The translations under genes were made by a program, and so were the position numbers. Below, piece by piece: positions 54,787-64,000 of a DNA stretch of 64,000 nt (positions are counted from its first letter, which is position 1; every line of letters begins with the position of its first letter). The notes below the pieces were generated by a model that saw nothing but the letters and a program-made list of their open reading frames with translations, was not told the DNA's origin and searched no databases. Source of the stretch: Guyanagaster necrorhizus (lineage: Eukaryota > Basidiomycota > Agaricomycetes > Agaricales > Physalacriaceae); the NCBI RefSeq assembly GCF_019112545.1, contig NW_025064881.1:1400591-1464590 (forward strand), written 5' to 3'.

Positions 54787-56797
54787 TCATGTGTTTTTCG
54801 TGGGCTTGTGCAGGAACGCGGCGTTTCCTTGAGCCCTGTCACATTTCCGAGCAAGAGAAATGGCTGCGTTCATTGCCTTTTCTATACCATCGCGAGAGGA
54901 ACTGCCAGTGGGGGCATGGGAATAAAGATCTTTTAGCGAACGTTAGTCCTCGGTAACCCCTCAACGAATGGCCGACAAAACACACCTTTAAATAGCAAAG
55001 TGTATCGCATGATACGCTGAGTAGGTAAAATGGCCAAGTCTCGAACAGAGGGCCAACACTGTTCCCGGTTGTTTTGGGGCAGCTTGTGTGACTCCTGGGA
55101 AAGGGTGGAAGGAGCGCTGTTTCCAAGAGCTTTGATAGAATTGATCCTTTTGCCCCACGAGTTCACTCGACGTTTGATCGTAGTGTTGGCCGCGTTTTCA
55201 TCCACTCTCGGCGTCGTAGAACTGATCGCACGCTCACGCTTTACTACTCCTTCGTCAGCACTAACGAAAAATCCCCCGACGACACCGCACCATGCAACCA
55301 ACGCGGCGTCCAGTTTGTCTCCACAGAGCAAGAAAGCATTAGCGACGCCTGGTACGCTCGGATTGACTTCTAGTCTCTCCAGTAGGTCTTCGCTAGCTTC
55401 GATGAGAGCCGGCAGATAGGCGAGCATCAGAGCCGGAGGTTTGGTGAGCGTATCACCGGATGAAAGGCTACGAATAGCCAATAGATAATGCCGCTCGGTA
55501 CGAACGAATTCCCTGCAAATGAGCAATGCCTGTCGAGTAGTTTGCCAGACTGCGCTGAGAACTGGGTCGGACAAACAAGACAGGGGGGGTTTGAGTGTAA
55601 CACGCTCATCGTGCGAGACATCGACTAGAGGCATCTCTGGATCAGCAGTAGAGATAGTTGTTGCCGTGGAAGGTGTCGCGACGTTCTTTCCCCACTGCCA
55701 CTGCCACACATTCTCCATAGTCCTCATTCTCTCCAATTCGTCCACTAACTCCTCGTCTGAAATTTTATCGTCTGCTATGACCATCACTAGGGTCCAGCAC
55801 CTACAAGGAAATTTGGGAGGGTCGCTTCGACGTTGTGATGATAAGAGAGGGGCAGCAATCGGTGGAGAGACAAGCGGGACGTCTTCGTCCGCTGCAACAC
55901 CATCCCAATCATCCGCTTGGTCCCCGGAGAAACTCCTTGATTTCAATCCATTTTTGAGGGATGTAGGGGGGAAACCCACAGAAGAATAGAAGAATGTATC
56001 GCCCATGCTTGACTTTGCGTTCGCAGAAACAGATGGAAATTCGCCGCTCCAGACAAGAGATACGAGAGCATCCGTGCCGGCCCTTCTATTTGGATGGGGT
56101 GAACGGTTACGCCGACGGCGGGAGCGACGAGCCTGGCAGTTGATTAGGAGACGATACACGAATGGACAACCATATGGTCTCTCACATTCTCTTCATGAAA
56201 GGGAGACTCGAACTTGACAGTCCTCTCGTTCGCACGAGTTTGGATGTCGTTATTTTGGTCCATAGGGAATATGGAAGCCGAGGGCATACTGGGTAACGAA
56301 GAACGACGAGACAGGGAGGATGGTTTTGTGGGTACATACCTAGACCATGACCGCCAACGAAGCAGGCCGCCGGGTCGTGGAAAGAAAGTGTATGAAGATG
56401 GTGTCGAATCGTTAAAGTTCGAAGACTCGTCACGTATGGGCTTTTGCAACTTCTGAGGGGGAAGATATGTAGGAGAGGGAGGCGGAGAGCCTACAAGAAG
56501 TAAAGGAGCTGGTCTGTGAGGAGGAGTTCTGGGCCGGCCATTCTTCCCAGCGCAAAATTTCTCTGGAGAGGACTGGTTGTCCATAGGAAAACCTAAGGCT
56601 ATAGGAGACTTGGTGTTTGAGCCGATAATGACGGTAATATCAGTTATGACATCGGGAGTCTCATCAGACGATGAGAGGGTAGAAAAGAGGGCGCCATGGT
56701 TCGATGATTCAGAGTCCGAGGCGGGTGGAGACAATTCGGGCGTGGAAAAGTCACTTGAGTCAACAAGTGAGGATGACGTGCTGCATTCGTCAGACAT
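54787..56797 (-). CDS. DH-domain Rho guanine nucleotide exchange factor, no PH domain visible
   Basis: From ATG 56797, an N-terminal Ser/Pro-rich region (SDECSTSSSLVDSSDF, PPHRPAPLLLVGSPPPSP) leads to a DH domain near the C-terminus: an ICREFVRTERHYLLAI start, LLERLEVNPSVPGVANAFLL, and the diagnostic LAILPTQRIMRYTLLFKDL block, ending KCDRAQGNAAFLHK. The last intron is 54930-54985 (56 nt). The preceding exons join by an inferred 53-nt intron after HEEN (GTGAGA...GCCAG) and an in-frame one (AG|GTATGT...ACCCAG) in the Arg/Ser region. DH domains activate Rho/Cdc42-type GTPases in polarity signalling. The usual C-terminal PH domain is absent: the stop follows the last DH helix by about 20 residues. 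Internal splice choices are less certain than the ends. Confidence 0.72.
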
Positions 56798-58105
56798 GTC
56801 GCTGATGTTGAAACTTGTAGTCCACGGATGGGTGGTGCACACACTAACTCGCAGCGATCGCCAATTTGTACGGTCCTGTAGTTATGAGCACTGCTGAACG
56901 AACGATTCTGCGATCAAGTAAGTTGCGTAGCATCGCGATCGCTTTGCTAAGTCTGCCGCTGAAGGAGGAGAGGAGACAACAGCACGCCGATTGCTCAGAT
57001 CTGATCCAATCACAAAGATTGTTTCTACATGTCCGAAGTTAATATCAGAAATAAATCGGCTAACCCAAGCTCACCCGCGAAAAGGGCAATTTCATGACTT
57101 GAATTGGGAATTTAAGCGCGATTAGACGTCAGTAGGGATAAGTGCACCGTTAGCGTCGGCATCTTTGACTTAGTCCGTTAGACCTTGACGCATAAACGGG
57201 GGAAGCCGTGCGGTGAGCATGAGCTTATTAGAGACGGCAGAAACAAAAGTCCGTGGAAATGTAGCATCTCGAAGAGCATCTCAAGAAGGCCAAGCTAGAC
57301 TTCGAGCCCTGCTGATTACTGAGGCGACGACAACAGCGCACGGTCAAAGAAACGTTCGATGGTATCTCGTATCAGCGTTTCTTTTGCGCGTAGTTGATCA
57401 TAGATCACCTTCGTAACATGCTGGTAGGCGGCAACCCTGTCGATAATCCAATAATCAGTGTCGAAGGACATCAAGACAAAATTCTTTCTTGCCCGTCGAA
57501 TTCAGCGGATCAGGTTAGAAGCCCTTTTGGCCCAATGTCAAAAACCTTTGCCAAACAACACATTCGCTATGAACTTTGTCTTCCCGAAGACACTAGAAGA
57601 CAGATCACACACTGACACACAGTGAGCAGCCCGAAGGCTATGGAAAAAGGTAAGCAACGGCTATCGGTATCCTCCCAAAGTGAGTGATTGAATCAGTCGA
57701 TCGTACGACCATCGCTGAATCGGTCGTTATCTTACTAAGAAAACGTGGATCAGCGTGGGACAACGAGGGAGCAGTGGATATTGATCAAAAAAAAACTTAT
57801 CAGGCCGCCAACAAAGTCCGCAGCAGCCGGAACGAAATACCGCCAGCAGGGCTGGAGGCAGTACAATGTCGGTAAAACCAGTTTACGCAACATTCAAGGG
57901 AAGACCAAAGGCATCTTGAAAATATGATCTATGTAAAGGCTGCCAGAAAGTCGGTAGGACGGTGCAGGAAAAAAGGTACAAAGCATCGGAAGGATGTCGA
58001 CGTCAGCCGCAGCTCGACCGGCACTCATCCGTACGTCTTACAACACATATCTAGGGATCTCAGCGGAAATATCTCCATCCTAAAAACAAAAATACTCCCA
58101 AGTAA
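56798..58105. other. 1.3 kb intergenic
   Basis: No gene recognised. Two open frames at 57213-57416 and 57394-57615 (+, the second translating to LVGGNPVDNPIISVEGHQDK) are long for this composition but lack splice context or known family. Promoter of the RhoGEF lies on the left. Confidence 0.35.
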
Positions 58106-61100
58106 CTATGCAGTGACCATCTCTTCTTCAACACCTACCAATTCCCTGCCCTCTTCAACCATTTCACCATTATTACAACTCACCATCTTGACGATCCCAG
58201 CAACATCAGTCCTCATCACCGTTTCCGTCTTCATGCTTTCCAAAATCACGACAGCCTGTCCCTTCTCAACGCGATCGCCGACTTTGACCTTAATTTCAAC
58301 AACTAAACTTGGCATTGGGGACTTTAATGCCCCCTTGGCTGCAGGAAGCACGTCACCGCCAAGGTCAAGAAGCCATTTAGGCGACGGCAATATCAGGGTC
58401 GTCTTCGAGCCGTCACTGAAGACATGCAAGCGCTCCACAGTGTTGTGAGAAGACGAAGCCGGTACGCCCCCCGGCGGCGGTTGTGAAACAACGGTAGCTT
58501 TACAATTTGTTGAATTTAGAGTCACAGAGAGCTTTGTTGGAGAAAGTAGCTGAGCAGGCACAGACAAAAATTCGGTGCCAGAGGCGGAGCCAGTGCGGAG
58601 GAGTATATCGAAGCGCCCTGGTGTCGTTGATTTCACCGATACGCTTACAGGTTCGCTTTTTTCAGAATCGCCTTGTAAAGTGATGAGCCGCTCGTACGTA
58701 TCTCCGCCGAAACGACGAGAGGGCAGAGTGGTCCATGGTGTCGGACCCGAAGGAGCATTTGCAATGGGATGATCACGAAGAGCGACATAAAGGGCTGCCA
58801 GCGCTAGTGTTTCTGCGGAAGGTTCTGCGATTGGCGGAAAGAGTTCGTTGAAATGTCTCTGGTTAAAATGGAGCTAAAATTCAACGCCATGATTATGGCG
58901 AAAAACCATACCGGAATAAACCCCGTTTCTAATTCCTGATCTATGAAGGCTTGATTTCCGGCAAGGATTCTCAAAAATTCCACGTTGGTTGACACACCGA
59001 CAACATGATATTCGTCCAATGCCTTTCGTAGAATTCGTAGAGCTTCGGTACGGTCCCTACCGTGACTGATAAGCTTAGCAATCATAGGATCATAGAACAC
59101 GCCAATCTGTGATCCTTGAACAAAGCCCTGCTCCAGTCGAAGCGATGGAGTTATGTTAATGGGAGAACTGAACTCCGAATGGGGCGCATAAGACTCAGCG
59201 AAAACATGTGTAGGTGTCGGAGTAGAAAGATAGAGCAGAGGCCCAGAATCAGGAAGAAATTGATTACGTGGATTCTCTGCGTATATTCGGGCCTCAAATG
59301 CATGACCAACGAGTGGAATTGAAGATTGGTCAAGAGGAAGTGGATTTCCAGCAGCGACCTGACTCAGGGTGCGTTAACGATGACGGAAAGGAGAAAACGT
59401 GGCCTACCTCAAGTTGCCATTCAACCAAATCGAGCCCAGTTACCATTTCAGTTACAGGGTGTTCAACCTGAAGACGAGTGTTCCTGTATTTAAGGCCGTA
59501 AGACTTCACAGAAGCGATAGACATGTACCGCACATTTCCATGAAATAAAAATCCAGTGTGTCATTGTCAAAGATGAACTCGACAGTCCCGGCCCCAACAT
59601 AATGAACAGCGCGCGCAGCTGCCACTGCCCTCTCACCAAGATCCGCGCGTAACTTTGGGGACAAGCCAGGCGCGGGTGCCTGCAAATGTGGTTGAATACG
59701 AGATATATGTAATGAATCAAACATAATCACCTCCTCGATGATCTTCTGATTTCTCCGCTGGACAGAACAGTCTCGTTCCCAAAGACTGACGGCGCCTCCA
59801 TGTGTATCAGCAAACACTTGAACTTCCACATGCCGTGGTCTCTCGATATATCTTTCGATGAGCACTACGTCATTTCCAAAAGCCTTCAAAGATTCTCTCT
59901 TCGCAGAAGACAATGCTTCGTAGAACACTTCGGCAGAGGGGTTTGTCACAGTACGCATGCCCTTGCCACCGCCACCATGGATGGCCTTAATGAGAACAGG
60001 AAATCCAATATGTTTCGCCTGTTCATACAGGAACTCGGGATCTTGGTTCTTTCCATGATATCCAGGCACACAAGGCACTCCCGCAGCTGCACCAAGACTC
60101 GAGTTTGAGTTTGAACCAGCACAGAGGGAACCGCATACCGGTCATGATATGCTTTGATTCACTAAATGATAACGGTAAGTAAATGTAACCTTTTGAGTCA
60201 ACCGGAAGCTGTTCACAAACGAAAAAAGACAATCATGAAGAGGGTATTTTTCGCTTAGTTTATGCCCTTAATGAAGACGTTAAGAAGCAAGCCAATCAAC
60301 AAAAGCATGCGGCTTCGTGACTGTCATTTCGTCCTCGTACAGACCAGACCGGTTCATTTTGAAAGACGAACCTTTTCGAGCCCATACTGATGATGGCACT
60401 AGAGGGAGGCCCAATGAATATAATCCCTTCTTGATCCAGGCGTTCAGCAAAGGATGCATTTTCGCTCTGAAAACCATATCTACGACGGCCTGTTAGCTCA
60501 AGATCCATATCCAACTCATCGTATTCACCCGGGATGAACCGCCTACTCAATAAAGGACAAAATTCATAAAACGATAGTAGATGAAATATCAATACAGTAC
60601 CTGGGCACCACTACGATGGCAGACGTCAATGATCTTGTCCATTCGCAGCTACGAAAGCTATGAGAATAAGAAATCATGACCAATTTCACACATACATAGC
60701 TTTCGGCCGAAGGAGCTGGACCTATACAATAAGCTTCATCGGCCTGCAAGGTGGCTTGAAACACGCTTTACGAAGCAGAGACATAACAGAAATGTACCAT
60801 CTGCACATGCAAGGAGTTCTGGTCCACATCGCTGTACACCGCAACGGTCTTGATTCCGAGCTTCTTTGCTGTACGAATTACGCGACAAGCTATTTCACCT
60901 CTGTATCAAAAGATGAGTCGAGCCTTCCGTCATAAATTGACCCATCACACCTGTTCGCGACCAGAATCTTATCAAAGTGAGGTTTCCGTGAAGTAGAGTT
61001 GGTTTCTGCGAGGTCCGGTGAGTAACACGTCCATCTTTTACAACATGGATTTGGCAGACCTGTAGCAAAACTACGCCAAGAAGCTGTCCTGGTGGGTAGA

Positions 61101-61240
61101 GGGGTAGGCGGAGCCTGTTGACGAGGGCCTATTGACAATGCAGGTCTGGAGGTAGCTTTGTGTAGTCGGGAAACCACGATTCTGTTGATGCTGCGTGTCT
61201 TTACACAGCGCGAAGCCAGTGAACAGTTGGATTGGAGCAT
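58106..61240 (-). CDS. MCCA: Methylcrotonoyl-CoA carboxylase alpha (biotin) subunit, mitochondrial (803 aa)
   Basis: Biotin carboxylase subunit of the leucine-degradation enzyme, acting in the mitochondrial matrix. Twelve exons from ATG 61240: 60951-61240, 60798-60900, 60696-60743, 60601-60648, 60529-60542, 60372-60479, 60139-60161, 59731-60086, 59534-59679, 59408-59483, 58912-59358 and 58106-58858; the sum is 2412 nt exactly. The leader ([19 protein letters not shown]) is mitochondrial-type. Core: [78 protein letters not shown] and the biotin domain with lysine in LESMKTE. GYGFQSEN replaces the usual Leu by Gln. Exon 5 is 14 nt and exon 7 is 23 nt. The partner beta subunit is not in the window. 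A CGT repeat lies in the 5' region (61246-61264). Confidence 0.95.
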
Positions 61241-61245
61241 GGTGC

Positions 61246-61264
61246 GTCGTCGTCGTCGTCGTCG
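61246..61264. repeat. (CGT)n trinucleotide tract upstream of MCCA
   Basis: About six perfect CGT copies just upstream of the chosen MCCA start. Read on the minus strand in the MCCA frame they would encode Arg. If the upstream ATG at 61303 were used, the leader would carry an Arg run; the shorter start is preferred. Confidence 0.7.
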
Positions 61265-61562
61265 TGGTTGACTGCCAAGTTCCGGAGTGTGGAGTCCGAT
61301 CATTATTCAATGGACACGTGTTGCAGGGCAGACACACAACCTTTGCATACAGGTACGAGTTCCGCGGCGGCCTGCCAGGCTACACCAACACCTGGCAGAT
61401 TTCCTAGCTAGTAATTTGTACTGTACGCTACGGCCATTTCTCTGGCAGACCATGCCGCGTAATATGATGATGATGATAGTGATGATGGTACCGTCTACGA
61501 GTACCACTAGGTCTCTAGAGATAGATCTAGTGGATATGCACTATGTAGAAGCCTGGTTAATG

Positions 61563-63804
61563 TCATCTTCGACGATTGACAGAAGCCTTCTTGCCAACAG
61601 GCAGGGACCGGAGCAGCGCGGCCTTTTCACGGTTTTTATTTTTGACATTCGCATTTGAATAGAAATTCGTGGCCTTGTGCTGCAAAGCAAACAATAAGTA
61701 TTGAAACCCATGGGAGAGCGATGTACGCATACTTTATTTGTCTTCATGCGGGTCTCCTTCTTGGGCATAGGAGGCTCTTTATTTTGTACAGATGCTGGAA
61801 CTGGTAGAACCTTAGCACCCAGGAAAGACATTGCGCATAAAACCTCACCTTCAGGTTCTGTTTCATCCTCTGAGGATTCCTTGATACCTTCAAAGACATC
61901 ATCCCAGGTAAGATCATCCTCTTCTTCAGCTTCGCCCTTCGGCTCCTCCTCTGCATTTTCGCTGCCTTCATCAACAGTTTCTACACCATCCTCACTTACA
62001 TCCTCTGGCCCAAGAACCATGACGTCTTCTGCCAAGAATGAATTCTTCTGCATGATCGAACCCAAATTCTGCTTCACCCCAGGAACAACGCCGTCCTCTG
62101 CCTCTACGGCCTTGCCTTTACCCTTCCTCTTCTTTGCTTCCGCCTTGTTCAGCTCCTCCGAGCGTTCAGGAGGAGGAACAAAGAACGGTATCCTGCCCCG
62201 CACCCAATCACTCAAAACAATTTTAGCGACAGAATCCAGATCAGGTTCTCCCTGCTTCAAAAGTCTTCCCTTCATACGAGCCAGTTTGTCTAGGAAAACC
62301 TCTGGTTCCCAGGATTGCTTCGGGTCTTCCTCGTTGGGGAGGGGGACACCATATGTCCTGGAGAGATATAAAGGCTTCACCCTCTCCATCAAAGCCGGAA
62401 TGTGCTCTGACGGTGTCGCCAAAGCCTCTACACGCACAACGCCCTTCAAAACGGTAGACGTCTGGCTATCATGTGCAGACGTTGGCACAATTCCAGGACA
62501 ATCGATCAAGTAAATCCTTCGCGTAAGCGTAATGTATTGCCAGACTTTGGTTTCACCTGGAACAGGTGCAACTCTGCATACTTTGCCGCTTTTGAGGGTG
62601 TTGATGACGCTACTTTTGCCTACATTCGGGTAGCCGATGAAACCGACGGATATCTGCTTCTTGTCAGAGTGCAGTTGGGAGAATTGGCGGAGAAGCTGAA
62701 TGAGGGAGCCTTTGCCGAAGGAATGGTTAGGGGAGGCGTGAAAGGCGATGGTAGGATATCGAGGAGTGAGGTGTTGAATGTACCGAGCCTAAAAGCGGAT
62801 GAGATGGTTCCGGAAAAGATGTAAAAACGCACGTACTGTGACCCAATTGGGCACCAAATCGCACTTGTTTAGGATCAGAACGACTTGTTTATGGGCTTTC
62901 TCCTTCTTGATGAATTCTAGTACAGATTCGCACAACGTACCCATAGGGTCCCGTGCGTCGAGGATATGTAGAATAACGTCTGAAGAATCGATAACCTTGT
63001 ACAATTCTCCGTATATTCTCCGTGAGGTTCCTTTTGCGTAGATAGGCTCATTGTAGTCTGCATGCGTCTGCACCTCCGCAATGGAGGATGCCAGCGGTTC
63101 TAAAATAAGAAATTCAGAAAAATGAAAGGCAACAAAGATGCGCCACACCTATAACAGTTCCACTTCCCACTGCTGCTTCGTCCACTGCCGCAGCACCAAT
63201 CTTACTGAGCTCTTCAAAGTTGCCCGCATCGATCCTCGGTCGCTTCCTCTGTGCCTTCGGTCCAAAGGTATCTTTGAATGGTTCCGTTTCCACTATGTGT
63301 GATCTCTGAAGGGTGTATGAGCGACAACAGATGAACAACCTTCGATCTACATACCTTCCGCAAATTAGGATTAGCGGCATCGTCTAATAGAGCCATAGGA
63401 AGTTTGTTCCGCCGCAACAAGACAGAATATGGATCATCTTTTTTTGACGAAAGACTTGTACGAAAGTGGTCCAGGGCAGTTTGAGATATAACCCTCGTAT
63501 TTCCTGTCAAGACAATTGAGTGCAAGAATGTACAATGAAAAAACCCGGGCGCACCAAACCACCGCCTGTCGGGCTGCACTCTTCCCGGCTTTGTTTCATC
63601 TTCGCCCTTCTGGAAAGCGGCGGCTTGGATGATCTTTCCGTCCTTGTCTCGTACGGGCTTGCCGCCATTGAGCATCTTGAGGCGTGCCGCCTGTTTCGCA
63701 TTTCGATAAAAATTTTCACCTTTGACTTTGGCTAGGGTGATTTTGGAGGACGAAGTGGAAGATCTTGTCTTGGACGCTGAACCTGTCTTTTTTTTGGGTG
63801 CCAT
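61563..63804 (-). CDS. NOG2: Nucleolar GTP-binding protein 2 (NOG2/GNL2)
   Basis: Circularly permuted GTPase of the YlqF/YawG group that checks pre-60S ribosome maturation before nuclear export. From ATG 63804 ([12 protein letters not shown]) the order is N-terminal basic region, [56 protein letters not shown], then G4 NKCD, G1 [16 protein letters not shown]3 DCPG and a charged tail ending [20 protein letters not shown]. Introns include 63504-63554 (51 nt, in frame, no stop), 63306-63354, about 63102-63149, about 62790-62837 and one between NK and HK near the end; skipping the last would extend the frame to 61541 wrongly. Size and motif order indicate a functional essential gene. Confidence 0.94.
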
Positions 63805-64000
63805 GGCGGTGAGCCAGATTATGTATCCCACCTTGTATTCTAAGAGTAAAGTGAGCAGATTCCCACGGTCTTAAAAAAGTGCTCGCGGTCGACGACAAGC
63901 AATGTATTTGCATCAAACAAGACAAAAAAGATTGCGCATAAAAGAGTCATATTGACACAGATACAACAGTACATATCTACAAGAAAAAAAAGTGTACCAG
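63805..64000. other. Promoter region of NOG2 at right edge
   Basis: Upstream of the NOG2 start. Only short chance open frames; the window ends here. Confidence 0.4.

Noticed and set aside
61541..62509. NOG2 reading frame ending at 61541
   Set aside because: This reads through the last intron. The spliced form ending at 61563 gives the conserved NOG2 tail ([11 protein letters not shown]).
1..64000. CRISPR array, transposon or viral insertion
   Set aside because: No regular spacer-repeat array, terminal repeats, reverse transcriptase, transposase or viral protein was seen on either strand by eye.

Overview
The window looks like nuclear DNA of a filamentous basidiomycete, most likely a mushroom-forming or wood-decay agaricomycete. 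Genes are dense and interrupted by many introns of about 45-65 nt with GTRNGT donors. The proteins are fungal: a CAAX-tailed Skt5/Chs4-type chitin synthase regulator, SigF-like NTF2 protein, Fus1-like SH3 membrane protein, atypical G-alpha, F-box proteins and small secreted LPP peptides. There is no plasmid, phage, CRISPR or recognisable transposon. I rebuilt gene models by hand from splice signals, reading-frame phase and conserved protein sequence. Most models close with exact reading-frame arithmetic.

Layout. 0-5 kb: intron-bearing tRNA-Lys(UUU), ubiquitin C-terminal hydrolase diverging from RidA/Mmf1, inositol monophosphatase, small secreted peptide. 5-11 kb: SH3 membrane protein, REX1/Rnh70 exonuclease diverging from HIT1/ZNHIT3. 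11-13.4 kb: no gene seen. 13.4-22 kb: Ser/Thr-rich membrane protein, atypical G-alpha, SigF-like protein, eIF2D/Tma64. 22-28.4 kb: two large single-pass membrane proteins, one with cysteine-rich furin/EGF-like repeats. 29-39 kb: Skt5/Chs4, importin Kap114/IPO9 (17 exons), RS-rich protein, F-box protein. 39-42.5 kb: gene-poor. 42.5-46.2 kb: HUB1/UBL5 diverging from COG8, second F-box protein. 46-51 kb: start-less relative of the secreted peptide, and a tandem pair of membrane proteins in which one copy is a pseudogene. 51-64 kb: DPH4, flavin monooxygenase, DH-domain RhoGEF, methylcrotonoyl-CoA carboxylase alpha subunit, NOG2 GTPase.

How the genes relate. They do not form a metabolic cluster. 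The conserved part is housekeeping: RNA processing (REX1, HIT1, HUB1, NOG2, RS protein), translation (eIF2D, DPH4, tRNA), traffic (COG8, Kap114) and mitochondrial or leucine metabolism (RidA, MCCA). The accessory part is a notable concentration of fast-evolving surface proteins (five single-pass Ser/Thr-rich membrane proteins, one pseudogene, two secreted-peptide loci) together with signalling proteins (G-alpha, RhoGEF) and F-box proteins. Three tight divergent promoters occur (UCH/RidA, REX1/HIT1, HUB1/COG8).

The most unusual features are a G-alpha lacking the catalytic switch II glutamine, three well-supported GC-AG introns, a possible AT-AC intron in the importin gene, and the membrane-protein pseudogene. 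I found no clearly new multi-gene system.
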